64,000 bases of DNA from NCBI GenBank assembly GCA_949840805.1, contig CATKXR010000016.1:1-64000 (forward strand). Reading direction: 5' to 3'. The position numbers and the translations under genes were made by a program. This document shows positions 15,785-24,166 of this stretch, in pieces (within the stretch, counting starts at the first letter, position 1; each line of letters starts with the position of its first letter). The notes beneath the pieces are model-generated. The model did no database searches. It was given only the letters and a program-made list of their open reading frames with translations, and was not told the origin of the DNA. The stretch comes from an uncultured Lachnospiraceae bacterium. GTDB lineage: Bacteria; Bacillota; Clostridia; Lachnospirales; Lachnospiraceae.

Positions 15785-16993
15785 TCATTTATGATTCTCC
15801 CATTTTCTCCAGACCATCAGATCAATGATTCTGGTATAGCTTTGAATGATCTTCACGACTTTGGTACTAAAGCTGGTTTCTGCGTAGTCGGGGACGGTTG
15901 TCCCGATATCGTTTGCCCGGTTCATCTCAACTGCCAGGTCTACAGATTGAAGAAGGCCCTCGGTGCTGATGCCGGAGATAATAAAGCATCCTTTATCCAA
16001 GGCTTCCGGACGTTCCGTGGAGGTTCTGATACATACCGCGGCAAAAGGATGGCCGATTGAGCTGAAGTAGGCGGATTCTTCCGGCAGTGTACCGGAATCA
16101 CTGACCACTGCAAAAGCGTCCATCTGTAAGGCATTATAATCGTGGAAGCCCAAGGGATCATGGGCTATCACCCGGCTGTCCAGAGAGAAGCCGGTAGATT
16201 CCAGTTTTTTGCGGCTTCTTGGATGGCAGCTATAGAGTACAGGCATATTATATTTTTGAGCCATGGCATTTACCGCGGTAAAGAGCGACAGGAAGTTTTT
16301 ATCCGTATCAATGTTTTCTTCGCGGTGGGCTGACAAAAGAATATAATTGCCTTTGCGGATGTCTGTTCCTGTTTCGGAAGACAGCCTTTGGTGAATATCA
16401 GAGGCTTTAATACCAGGTAAGTTGGAAGAAAGCACTTCTGCCATAGGGCTGCCGACCACATAAGTCCTTTCCGGCGGAAGGCCGCAGTCTCTCAGCCATC
16501 GCCTGGCATGTTCCGAATAGCACATATTTACATCAGAAATAATATCAACGATTCTGCGGTTGGTTTCTTCCGGCAGACACTCATCTTTACAACGGTTGCC
16601 TGCTTCGAGATGGAAAATCGGAATGTGAAGCCGCTTGGCGCTGATGGCTGACAGGCAGGAATTGGTGTCACCGAGAATCAGAAGGGCATCGGGGCGAAGA
16701 TGGTTCATCAGCTTATAGGAACTGTCAATAATATTGCCCATGGTTGCGCCCAGATCCTCCCCGACTGCGTCGAGATGGACATCGGGAGGCGCTAACTGAA
16801 GATCCCTGAAAAATACGCCGTTGAGGTTGTAATCGTAATTCTGGCCGGAATGGGCGAGAATTGTGTCAAAATATTTTCTGCATTTTGTTATGGTTGGCGC
16901 AAGCCGTATGATCTCGGGCCTGGTTCCGACTAAGATCAACAGTTTTAATCTGCCGTTGTTTTTAAACCGGATATTTGTAAAATTTTTCTGCAT
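15785..16993 (-). CDS. Non-hydrolysing UDP-N-acetylhexosamine 2-epimerase
   Basis: A 402-aa WecB-like epimerase that inverts C2 of a UDP-2-acetamido sugar to supply a glycan precursor. The N-terminal VGTRPEIIRLAPTI, GDTNSCLSAISAKR, HLEAGNRCKDE, PEETNRRIVD and SDSGTLPEESAYF motifs match. The GNRC variant of the EAG motif recalls the CapG/FnlC subgroup (UDP-L-HexNAc epimerases) rather than classical WecB (EAGLRT), so the sugar may not be ManNAc. It has its own promoter (17026-17054), and AAAGGAG precedes the ATG. CapD/FnlA-type and CapF-type partners are not next to it. Confidence 0.85.
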   Translation of the reverse strand: MQKNFTNIRFKNNGRLKLLILVGTRPEIIRLAPTITKCRKYFDTILAHSGQNYDYNLNGVFFRDLQLAPPDVHLDAVGEDLGATMGNIIDSSYKLMNHLRPDALLILGDTNSCLSAISAKRLHIPIFHLEAGNRCKDECLPEETNRRIVDIISDVNMCYSEHARRWLRDCGLPPERTYVVGSPMAEVLSSNLPGIKASDIHQRLSSETGTDIRKGNYILLSAHREENIDTDKNFLSLFTAVNAMAQKYNMPVLYSCHPRSRKKLESTGFSLDSRVIAHDPLGFHDYNALQMDAFAVVSDSGTLPEESAYFSSIGHPFAAVCIRTSTERPEALDKGCFIISGISTEGLLQSVDLAVEMNRANDIGTTVPDYAETSFSTKVVKIIQSYTRIIDLMVWRKWENHK

Positions 16994-17025
16994 GGTAGTT
17001 TTTGGCTCCTTTATATAGTGGCTTC

Positions 17026-17054
17026 ATCTTATCATATGAACGGAAATTAGGCAA
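17026..17054 (-). promoter_or_regulatory. Promoter of the 2-epimerase gene
   Basis: On the minus strand TTGCCT (17054-17049) and TAAGAT (17031-17026) are 17 bases apart, about 33 bases before the start codon. Confidence 0.65.
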
Positions 17055-17071
17055 GGGAAGACAAGGATTAA

Positions 17072-17102
17072 AATAAGCGCCCTGAAATAAAAGGCGCTTA
17101 TT
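17072..17102 (-). terminator. Terminator of the Wzz-like gene
   Basis: AATAAGCGCC (17072-17081) and GGCGCTTATT (17093-17102) form a 10-bp stem; on the minus strand it is followed by TTTTAATCC. It separates the Wzz-like gene from the epimerase promoter. Confidence 0.8.
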
Positions 17103-17111
17103 TATGAGGAA

Positions 17112-18569
17112 TTATTCAAATACGACAAATCCAAGAATTTCTTTTTTCAGGTCACTGATTTTTTCAAGTTCCAGCTCTATAGCCTGGTAAGCCGATACGC
17201 CGCACTGTTCTATAAGGACAATGCCGTCACATTCCGGAAGTTTTAAAATAGCATCTGCGCTCTGTAAGAGATTGCCTCCCGCGATAATCTGCAGGGCTGG
17301 CAGATGTTCTTTTAAATAGGAAGCGACTTGTGTTATGGATTCGTTGGAAGCACAACCGGCAACTAAAATAGTCTTTATATTCTCCGTATGATTTTTAATG
17401 TTAGCTGCAATCAACTGATATTCGCTGTCAGCAGAGGCTTGAACGGCACGTCCTTCCAGGCGGTCCAGCCAGGTATCGATCCTGTTTTGTTTTGATTTTC
17501 TGGCAGCAGGCAATGTGCCAAGAAGCTTTACCTGGAAGCGGGTGCGCAATTCTTTGGAGGAGTATAGCCTGTCGCTCATCAAAAACCACACACATATGAA
17601 AAATACAATGATAAATCCGCCTAATACAAATCCGAGAACACCGTATTTAATCATTGCCTTAACCGCGCCCGAACCTGTGGAACTTGCGGCAGAAGGGCGG
17701 GGGAATTCATTAAGCGCCTCTTCTTTTTGGGTAAGGGTTTCCCTTAAGGTTTGTAAACGCCTCATTTCCTCGGCCTGCTTATCTGCCAGGACCCAGTCTA
17801 CGGCGCTTTCAGAGGTTTTATTGACAGACTGGACAGTATGGTCTCCGACATTTTTGACTATCTGCCTATGTAGCGTGTCAATCTGGCTCAAAATGCCGTC
17901 GAGAATCTTTTCGGCGTCTTCTGCGTTAGAGTGTCTGACTGTGATCGTCAGGATATTTGTCAGTTCCGTATTACCGGAAGAGGAGCCGGCGTTATTGGTT
18001 TTTCCGGATCCGGGGTCACTGACAGCCGAAATGCTGCCTCTTTGTACGGAGACCAATTCCTGCAGATACCGGATGTCTGTTTCGTCGGAAGCAATGCTGT
18101 CCGCTAAAAAAGAACTGCTTGTTATGATAGACTGGTAGGCTTGCAGGATTGTATTGGTATAATCCGTATTCTGGTAGACCATGCCCGGCATGATTTCATA
18201 ATCCGTCTTGATGAACAGGTCGCTCTTGGCTTCATACAGGCTGTAAGGGTTCAAATTCATTAAAACGGAATTCTCTAAATATTCCTGCTGGGTTTCAATG
18301 GTAGATACGATGTTCTGAATTTCACGTTCGGAATAGGCGATCGCATTTTCGTATTGTTCCATGGCAGCCTTGTATTCTTCTTCTTTTTCGGCCGCGTTTT
18401 CCGCATTGCCCTGGCTGCGGAGTGCGGGAATTCCCCTTAAGCCGCCTATAAGAACGGCGAAAGCAATTGCGACGGCAATAACGGGCTTCCATTGGTGAAG
18501 GATTACAAAGAGCAGGTCCTTCAAATCAATTTCGTGTTCGTAAGCATTTTGTGCGTTCATTGGATCCAT
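17112..18569 (-). CDS. Wzz-like chain-length/co-polymerase protein with degenerate BY-kinase-like C-terminus
   Basis: A 485-aa polysaccharide co-polymerase-like protein. Order of parts: short cytosolic N-terminus (IDLKDLLFVILHQWKPV), TM1 about residues 30-48, a long extracytoplasmic coiled-coil region (about 60-300) with a Ser/Gly/Asn-rich insert near 195, TM2 about 305-330 (GVLGFVLGGFIIVFFICVWF), then a cytosolic tail. The tail looks like a BY-kinase fold (SEYQLIAANIKNHTENIKTILVAG) but GCASNESIT replaces the Walker A, with no GK[ST]. So it probably cannot bind ATP in the usual way. It is expected to regulate export and length of a surface glycan. Own promoter and terminator. Confidence 0.8.
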   Translation of the reverse strand: MDPMNAQNAYEHEIDLKDLLFVILHQWKPVIAVAIAFAVLIGGLRGIPALRSQGNAENAAEKEEEYKAAMEQYENAIAYSEREIQNIVSTIETQQEYLENSVLMNLNPYSLYEAKSDLFIKTDYEIMPGMVYQNTDYTNTILQAYQSIITSSSFLADSIASDETDIRYLQELVSVQRGSISAVSDPGSGKTNNAGSSSGNTELTNILTITVRHSNAEDAEKILDGILSQIDTLHRQIVKNVGDHTVQSVNKTSESAVDWVLADKQAEEMRRLQTLRETLTQKEEALNEFPRPSAASSTGSGAVKAMIKYGVLGFVLGGFIIVFFICVWFLMSDRLYSSKELRTRFQVKLLGTLPAARKSKQNRIDTWLDRLEGRAVQASADSEYQLIAANIKNHTENIKTILVAGCASNESITQVASYLKEHLPALQIIAGGNLLQSADAILKLPECDGIVLIEQCGVSAYQAIELELEKISDLKKEILGFVVFE

Positions 18570-18682
18570 AAAAGTTCTCCCTGTGTTTTGTAATAAACTG
18601 TTCGTGTGTACGATTTAGATTGTACCTGCGTTTTCTAAAGAAGGCTGACGGCCTATATGCACATTAGACATTAGCGCAGTCC

Positions 18683-18711
18683 ATTATATCATAGAAAATA
18701 ATACAAAACAA
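18683..18711 (-). promoter_or_regulatory. Promoter of the Wzz-like gene
   Basis: On the minus strand TTGTTT (18711-18706) and a perfect TATAAT (18688-18683) with 17-base spacing. It predicts a leader of about 105 bases. Confidence 0.68.
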
Positions 18712-18787
18712 GGTTATAATTGCTCCAGATTATGGTGATTTACTTGAAAAATTCTTAAAATTTCAGTTAAAGAACAGGAATCTTTGA

Positions 18788-18816
18788 TTGTGTTTTTTAT
18801 CATACTGATATAAAAT
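18788..18816 (+). promoter_or_regulatory. Probable promoter of the 454-aa unknown gene
   Basis: TTGTGT at 18788-18793 and TAAAAT at 18811-18816, 17 bases apart, about 64 bases before the start codon. The intergenic region 18570-18879 between divergent genes otherwise holds only the minus-strand promoter. Confidence 0.5.
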
Positions 18817-18879
18817 ATATTATTATAAAAAAACAAAAACAGAAAAATGCTTCGAAGAAGCCGGGCGGGAGAGAATGTT

Positions 18880-20244
18880 ATGGCAGATACGGCAAAAGAA
18901 ATATTGTTTTCAGGAATTTTGGATGCGTTTCGCAATGGAAGAAGAAATCCGGTGTGCCGGATCTTTATTCCTGGAGATAACCGGATGTTTGGTAAGCTTC
19001 CGAAAACTTTAAAGAAATACATAGAACAGGAGTGGGAATGTTTTGTGTCAGATCAAAGGGACGGGGCGGAGAAAATTCTCAATGATGACTGGTTCCGCAG
19101 ATACCTGCAATATCAGTCCTCTATATCTGATTTATATGACCATGCAACGAAAAATAATGACGGGAGCCGGGAAGACTCAAAATTTATTGAGATGATGGCA
19201 GACCGGGCAGCAGATTATGCGGAAAAAATCCCGGGCTTTTTATATTCCGGCCAGGACGCTGACAAAAACCGGGAAGATATAAGAGGCATTGGATTTCGGG
19301 AGGAACGAAAACACCTTACAAGAGAAGAACACAGGGTTCTTGAGGAATTTTACAGGATGGGGCAAAAGGTAATATGTGGCGTAATACAGGAAATCACTCC
19401 GAAGGCAGAGAGCGAACGGATACGCAAAATGACCGGGAGCCAGGAGGAAATCCAGGAAGAGGTGATTTGCAATCTGAAAAACGGTAAGCTGGATAATGAT
19501 GAGATGTGGTGGCATATCCGGTATTGTATCGCCCGGAAGATTCCGGGCTTTGAAGAGCTGATGATGAATGTGGCAAAGAACGGGCAGTGGAAGGCGTGGG
19601 TCCGGCAGGCCGCGGCAGAGTATGTATGCAGGTTTTGGGATGTGGAAAAGATCTGCGGGGAGTTCCTTCCAGGGCTTCACGGAAAGTTGTTTTACTGGGT
19701 GGCAGAGCAGTTTGCGGATACCCGGGACGAGCGGCTGAAAGAACAATTGGCAAATTATGCGGCATATTATACGGGGCAGGAGATGTTTCAGGACATTTGT
19801 CTGGTTAAAATGCAGGATAAAAGCGGCCTGAAACGGATTTGCAGCTATCTGGAGAGGATGAAGCGTGTGAAAAAGTCTGCGGATGCGATGGATCCGGTTC
19901 TGGCGATTGGGGAGATTTACAGCGTGGAATTATTAGATGAGCTGGATCGTCTTACAGAGCTTTTGCTGCGGGATGATTTTCATGACAGAAAGTGGAATGG
20001 CCTGCAGGCGGCTTTAGTATCTGCATTCAGCGGTGCTGCCCGTGAGGGGAAGCAGGAACAGGATCAGGTGGAAAGGCTGCTGGAGAGAAAAGTAAATCAA
20101 TACGAACTGCGCTATTTAAAGAAATCAGAGATAAAAGCGGAGGAAAAAGAGGAAGCGGCAAAGGCGGTGGCCAGGAAGGCTGACAAAAAGCTGGCTATGC
20201 TGGTCTCCATGGCAGAAGATGTCCGGTGGAGAAGCACACATTAA
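18880..20244 (+). CDS. Unknown helical protein, possibly HEAT-like
   Basis: I do not recognise this 454-aa protein. It has no signal peptide or transmembrane helix and is rich in charged amphipathic helices. The middle (about residues 230-330, around FEELMMNVAKNGQWKAWVRQ and YWVAEQFADTRDERL) has spacing reminiscent of HEAT/ARM repeats. The C-terminal 60 residues are a Lys/Glu/Ala-rich helix (KSEIKAEEKEEAAKAVARK). GGGAGAG precedes ATG 18880; an ATG at 18847 has no such site. It stands alone between its own promoter and a GC-rich hairpin. A scaffold or protein-binding role is a guess. Confidence 0.65.
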   Translation: MADTAKEILFSGILDAFRNGRRNPVCRIFIPGDNRMFGKLPKTLKKYIEQEWECFVSDQRDGAEKILNDDWFRRYLQYQSSISDLYDHATKNNDGSREDSKFIEMMADRAADYAEKIPGFLYSGQDADKNREDIRGIGFREERKHLTREEHRVLEEFYRMGQKVICGVIQEITPKAESERIRKMTGSQEEIQEEVICNLKNGKLDNDEMWWHIRYCIARKIPGFEELMMNVAKNGQWKAWVRQAAAEYVCRFWDVEKICGEFLPGLHGKLFYWVAEQFADTRDERLKEQLANYAAYYTGQEMFQDICLVKMQDKSGLKRICSYLERMKRVKKSADAMDPVLAIGEIYSVELLDELDRLTELLLRDDFHDRKWNGLQAALVSAFSGAAREGKQEQDQVERLLERKVNQYELRYLKKSEIKAEEKEEAAKAVARKADKKLAMLVSMAEDVRWRSTH

Positions 20245-20275
20245 AACGTGGCGTTTCGGATGTCATACATGTACA

Positions 20276-20320
20276 TAGCCGGGGGGACACTTCTTTGAAC
20301 AGGAAATGTCCCCCCGGCTA
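20276..20320. terminator. GC-rich 14-bp hairpin between convergent genes
   Basis: TAGCCGGGGGGACA (20276-20289) pairs perfectly with TGTCCCCCCGGCTA (20307-20320). It is shared by the 3' ends of two convergent genes and probably acts as a bidirectional terminator, but neither side has a good T-run. The G6/C6 arms and unusual loop could instead mark a dispersed repeat. Confidence 0.6.
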
Positions 20321-20330
20321 AACTGTCTTA

Positions 20331-20654
20331 TTAACGCTTTCTTTCAAGTTTTCCGTCTTCGCCGACATAATAATTGTCAACCCATTTATTAGTGGCAAGC
20401 ACGCCGTCTTTATCGAGATAATACCAGGCGCCCTTATCCTTCTGCCAGTATTCTGACTTGCGGTTGCCGTCTTCGTCAAAGTAATAGCGTTTGCCGTCAA
20501 GCTCCAGCCATCCGACGGCAGGCTTCCCGTCATCCTGAATGTATTGCCACTGATCATCTTCCGTCTGCTGCCATTCGCCTGCCAGAGAGGGAAAAGCAGA
20601 GAGAAGAAGGCAGGAAATGGTCACAATTAAGGTCAGACTTGCCTTGCGTTTCAT
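20331..20654 (-). CDS. Small secreted protein with choline-binding-type cell-wall repeats
   Basis: A 107-aa precursor with a clear signal peptide (KRKASLTLIVTISCLLLSA, cleavage near SLAG-E) followed by aromatic/Gly repeats of the choline-binding/glucan-binding type: WQYIQDDGKPAVGWLELDG, RYYFDEDGN, WYYLDKDGV. There is no catalytic domain, so the mature protein is essentially a short wall-binding module. A consensus promoter (20686-20714) and a GAGGTGAG ribosome-binding site precede it. A role in surface attachment or wall housekeeping is inferred only from the repeats. Confidence 0.82.
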   Translation of the reverse strand: MKRKASLTLIVTISCLLLSAFPSLAGEWQQTEDDQWQYIQDDGKPAVGWLELDGKRYYFDEDGNRKSEYWQKDKGAWYYLDKDGVLATNKWVDNYYVGEDGKLERKR

Positions 20655-20685
20655 AACAACTCACCTCAACTTTCTATTTGATTTG

Positions 20686-20714
20686 ATTATAACAGTGGTG
20701 GGAATAGATGGCAA
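20686..20714 (-). promoter_or_regulatory. Promoter of the wall-repeat protein
   Basis: On the minus strand TTGCCA (20714-20709) and perfect TATAAT (20691-20686), 17-base spacing, 32 bases before the start codon. Confidence 0.75.
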
Positions 20715-21027
20715 TAGCCTGGATGGGATTGTAAGGATTTTGCGTGAATCGTAAGAAAAAAGTTAATAACAGCAAAAATTTTTTGCAGTTGCGGAATGCG
20801 TCTTCTAAGCGGGGGATTACAAGCAGTAGTGACAGCAAAGCAGAAAAACAGACAGATGTTGTAGGGCGAAATATCGTTTGAAAAATTAGTCGAACTTTGT
20901 CGGTTTGTGCGATTTCTTCTGCTTTTCAAAAAGGATAAAAGGCCTTATATTGGATATAGAAGCACGGGAAATGCAGCAGTGGAGAATGCCGGGCTGCTGC
21001 AGGGAAATAACGAAAAGGAGATTGGGA
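20715..21027. other. Intergenic region, nothing firmly recognised
   Basis: About 310 bases between a minus-strand promoter and the small coiled-coil gene. An open frame continues upstream of 21028 to 20905 but without a ribosome-binding site at its earlier ATGs. TAGTCGAA near 20886 loosely resembles a Spo0A box; I would not rely on it. Confidence 0.4.
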
Positions 21028-21219
21028 ATGATGAGAGTAATGGCAGGTGAAACAAAGAGTATCGAGATGAAACAGGGTTTGGAAGTGGTAGAGCAGTTAA
21101 AAGAAGAAAATCGGAAATTGAGGGAAGAAAACGAAATGTTATTTCGTATCATGGTTCAGATGAAAGGAACAATGAATCGGCTGCTAAAGCGGTATGTGAC
21201 AGAAGAGTCAAAGCGTTAA
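21028..21219 (+). CDS. Small coiled-coil protein, unknown function
   Basis: A 63-aa protein, mostly one predicted coiled coil: VVEQLKEENRKLREENEML has leucines and hydrophobics at heptad spacing. ATG 21028 is chosen because AAAAGGAG lies 7 bases upstream. It ends 19 bases from the 3' end of the convergent zinc-ribbon gene, whose C-terminus carries a similar QLxxENxxL coiled coil. No known family recognised. Confidence 0.6.
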   Translation: MMRVMAGETKSIEMKQGLEVVEQLKEENRKLREENEMLFRIMVQMKGTMNRLLKRYVTEESKR

Positions 21220-21238
21220 AACGGTTCAGGCAGTTTGG

Positions 21239-21658
21239 TCAGGACTTCGGATCTTGCCGGAAATGGCAAGGGGGCAGATGATTTTCCAATTCATGCTCCA
21301 ATGCTTTGTTTTTATGAATGAGATCCCAGATCATCTGGTGCATCCATTGAATGGTATTATTTAGTTCTTTGTTTTCGGATTCCAACTGACGGATATAAGT
21401 ATCCTGTAAATCAGAGGCTTTGCTGCCGGCACAGAAACGTGTGTATGTGAGAAAGCGGCTGGAAACAGATGGATTTTCCGTGATCATATTTTGGACCAGG
21501 AGCCTGTCCCGTTCTTCTTTATTCAGGGTACAAAAATCAGCGTAATCAGTAAGCCGTATCATGGAAATGCCGCATATCGGGCAAATGATCGTTTTTGTCG
21601 TCTGAGAAAAGGTATAACGTCCGCACTCAGGGCAATAATAGACAGATAAATCTTTCAT
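21239..21658 (-). CDS. Zinc-ribbon and coiled-coil protein, unknown function
   Basis: A 139-aa protein with an N-terminal rubredoxin-like zinc ribbon (YYCPECGRYTF then IICPICG, two CxxC pairs about 15 residues apart). A middle helical region follows, then a C-terminal coiled coil (IRQLESENKELNNTIQWMHQ and onward). ATG 21658 follows GTGGAGGT; an earlier ATG at 21679 overlaps that site. No transmembrane segment. Function unknown. It is tail-to-tail with another small coiled-coil gene. Confidence 0.68.
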   Translation of the reverse strand: MKDLSVYYCPECGRYTFSQTTKTIICPICGISMIRLTDYADFCTLNKEERDRLLVQNMITENPSVSSRFLTYTRFCAGSKASDLQDTYIRQLESENKELNNTIQWMHQMIWDLIHKNKALEHELENHLPPCHFRQDPKS

Positions 21659-21800
21659 AAATACCTCCACTTTTATCAAAGGGTTAGTAATATGGGCAAG
21701 ATAGTTACCCTTATATAAATATATAACGTATGAAAATGGATAATATGACAGATTTTGATAAAAAAATTGATAAATTTATAAAAATATCCTTGTTAATTGT

Positions 21801-21843
21801 AAAAACCGGAAAATATCCATAAATTGTGTGTTTTCCGGTTTTT
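21801..21843. terminator. Bidirectional terminator-like hairpin
   Basis: AAAAACCGGAAAA (21801-21813) pairs with TTTTCCGGTTTTT (21831-21843), with T-runs on both strands. No annotated gene on the plus strand ends just before it, so either a short unannotated transcript from about 21700-21800 ends here or it insulates the tRNA promoter. The remaining bases of 21659-21962 hold the tRNA promoter and nothing else that I recognise. Confidence 0.7.
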
Positions 21844-21915
21844 TATTTGTCAAAAGAAGGTTTATGTGATGCTGATGTAAGGACAAAACAGATGAAGAAA
21901 ACGAAAAAATTAGTA

Positions 21916-21944
21916 TTGACAAATTCTGGCGGGTGCAGTAAGAT
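21916..21944 (+). promoter_or_regulatory. Promoter of tRNA-Phe
   Basis: TTGACA at 21916-21921 and TAAGAT at 21939-21944, 17 bases apart, ending 18 bases before the tRNA. Confidence 0.82.
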
Positions 21945-21962
21945 AGGAAGGATAGTACACAT

Positions 21963-22035
<73 letters not shown>

Positions 22036-22077
22036 TTTTTTTTGTGTGGTTCTGGCGGCCTGGTGTTTTTTGACGGA

Positions 22078-22106
22078 TTGAATTATGGTTTGTTGTATGA
22101 TATAGT
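22078..22106 (+). promoter_or_regulatory. Promoter of the rfbABD operon
   Basis: TTGAAT at 22078-22083 and TATAGT at 22101-22106 with 17-base spacing, about 50 bases before rfbA. Confidence 0.62.
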
Positions 22107-22155
22107 ACAGGCAGACAAAATACCGGATATTATTTTTTAAGTTAGGAGAAGACAA

Positions 22156-23049
22156 ATGAAAGGGATTATTCTTGCCGGCGGATCCGGCACGCGCCTTTAT
22201 CCTTTGACAAAGGTTACTTCAAAGCAGTTACTGCCAATTTATGACAAGCCTATGATCTATTATCCCTTATCGGTGCTGATGAATGCCGGGATTCAGGAGA
22301 TTTTGATCATTTCCACGCCGGAGGATACTCCCAGATTTGAGGCTCTGCTAGGCGACGGCCATCAGTTCGGGGTAAGCCTGCAGTATGCCGTGCAGCCCAG
22401 CCCGGACGGCCTGGCGCAGGCGTTTATCATTGGCGCGGATTTTATCGGAGAAGAATCCGTTGCCATGATACTGGGAGATAATATTTTTCACGGGCAGGGG
22501 CTTAAGAAGCGTCTTCGCGCCGCTTCCGGCAAGGAGAGCGGCGCTACGGTATTTGGGTATTATGTTGACGACCCGGAGCGATTCGGCATTGTGGAATTTG
22601 ATAAGGACGGGAAGGCGGTCTCCATCGAAGAAAAGCCGCAGAAACCTAAGTCCAATTATTGTGTGACCGGTTTATACTTCTATGACAACCGGGTGGTGGA
22701 ATATGCAAAGAATTTAAAGCCTTCTGCTCGGGGGGAGCTGGAAATCACCGATTTAAACAGGATCTACCTGGAAAAGGGAGAGCTGGATGTCATACTGTTG
22801 GGGCAGGGGTTCACCTGGCTGGATACAGGGACACACGAGTCTCTGGTGGAGGCTACGAATTTTGTGAAGACGATTGAGGATCATCAGCATAGGAAGATTG
22901 CCTGTCTGGAGGAGATCGCCTGGCTCAATGGCTGGGTAAGCAGGGAGCAGGTGTTGGAGACTTACGAGATATTGAAAAAAAACCAGTACGGGCAGTATCT
23001 GAAAGATGTGCTTGACGGCAAATACATTGATAAGCTTCATAATATCTAA
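22156..23049 (+). CDS. rfbA: Glucose-1-phosphate thymidylyltransferase
   Basis: RmlA (297 aa) makes dTDP-glucose from dTTP and glucose-1-phosphate, the first step to dTDP-L-rhamnose. The nucleotide-binding signature [37 protein letters not shown] and [11 protein letters not shown] are intact, and the C-terminal allosteric region is present. TTAGGAGAA precedes ATG 22156. First gene of rfbA-rfbB-rfbD; about 70 bases before rfbB. Confidence 0.97.
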   Translation: MKGIILAGGSGTRLYPLTKVTSKQLLPIYDKPMIYYPLSVLMNAGIQEILIISTPEDTPRFEALLGDGHQFGVSLQYAVQPSPDGLAQAFIIGADFIGEESVAMILGDNIFHGQGLKKRLRAASGKESGATVFGYYVDDPERFGIVEFDKDGKAVSIEEKPQKPKSNYCVTGLYFYDNRVVEYAKNLKPSARGELEITDLNRIYLEKGELDVILLGQGFTWLDTGTHESLVEATNFVKTIEDHQHRKIACLEEIAWLNGWVSREQVLETYEILKKNQYGQYLKDVLDGKYIDKLHNI

Positions 23050-23120
23050 AAACGGATCTTGTTTAAAGAATGGTTATTAAAAGATGAAAGTAAAAGCTGA
23101 AAGGAAGGAATACAGGGATT

Positions 23121-24152
23121 ATGAAAATTGTGGTGACAGGCGGGGCCGGTTTTATCGGCGGTAATTTTGTGCATTATATGGTGGAGCATTATCCGGAGGA
23201 CAAGATCCTTAATCTGGATGCCCTTACCTATGCGGGCAATTTAGAGACATTAAAACCGGTGGAGGACAGGTCCAACTACAGTTTTGTAAAGGGAGATATT
23301 GCGGACCGGGAATTTATTTTTAAACTGTTTGAAAAAGAAAAACCAGATATAATTGTGAATTTTGCGGCAGAGAGCCATGTGGACCGTTCCATCAGCGATC
23401 CGGGGATTTTTGTGCGGACCAATGTAATGGGGACTACCACTTTGCTGGATGCCTGCCGTGAATTCGGCATTAAACGTTTCCATCAGGTATCCACGGATGA
23501 AGTCTATGGAGATCTGCCCTTAGACCGTCCGGATCTGTTCTTTACGGAGGAGACCCCGCTTCATACTTCCAGCCCTTATTCGTCTTCCAAGGCGAGTGCA
23601 GACCTGTTTGTCATGGCGTACCACAGAACCTTTGGTATTCCGGTCTCTGTCTCCCGATGTTCCAACAACTACGGTCCGTATCAGTTTCCCGAAAAACTGA
23701 TTCCTCTGATGATCAGCCGCGCCCTTTCGGATGAAGAGCTGCCGGTGTATGGCAACGGGGCCAATGTCCGGGACTGGCTTCATGTATATGACCATTGCCA
23801 GGCTATCGACCTGATCCTCCGGAAAGGAGACGACGGCTGTGTCTATAATATCGGCGGCCACAACGAGCGCACCAATCTGCAGGTGGTGAAGACGGTCTTA
23901 AATGTTCTGGATAAGCCGGAAAGCCTGATCAAATACGTGACGGATCGTCCGGGGCATGATATGCGCTATGCCATCGACCCGGCAAAGCTGGAGCGGGAGC
24001 TGGGCTGGAAGCCGGTGTATAATTTTGATACGGGGATTGAACAGACCATCCGGTGGTATCTGGATAACCGGGAGTGGTGGGAGCATATCATCAGCGGCGA
24101 ATACAGCAGCTATTTTGACAAGATGTACGGGGAGAGGCTTCAGGCGGATTAG
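23121..24152 (+). CDS. rfbB: dTDP-glucose 4,6-dehydratase
   Basis: RmlB (343 aa), an extended short-chain dehydrogenase that converts dTDP-glucose to dTDP-4-keto-6-deoxyglucose with bound NAD+. The N-terminus GGAGFIGGNFVHYM, HQVSTDEVYG (catalytic TDE), YSSSKASAD (YxxxK) and NNYGPYQFPEKLIPL are diagnostic. Full length. GGAAGGAA precedes the ATG. Next gene rfbD starts 15 bases after the stop. Confidence 0.97.
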   Translation: MKIVVTGGAGFIGGNFVHYMVEHYPEDKILNLDALTYAGNLETLKPVEDRSNYSFVKGDIADREFIFKLFEKEKPDIIVNFAAESHVDRSISDPGIFVRTNVMGTTTLLDACREFGIKRFHQVSTDEVYGDLPLDRPDLFFTEETPLHTSSPYSSSKASADLFVMAYHRTFGIPVSVSRCSNNYGPYQFPEKLIPLMISRALSDEELPVYGNGANVRDWLHVYDHCQAIDLILRKGDDGCVYNIGGHNERTNLQVVKTVLNVLDKPESLIKYVTDRPGHDMRYAIDPAKLERELGWKPVYNFDTGIEQTIRWYLDNREWWEHIISGEYSSYFDKMYGERLQAD

Positions 24153-24166
24153 GAGAGCAGAAAGTT

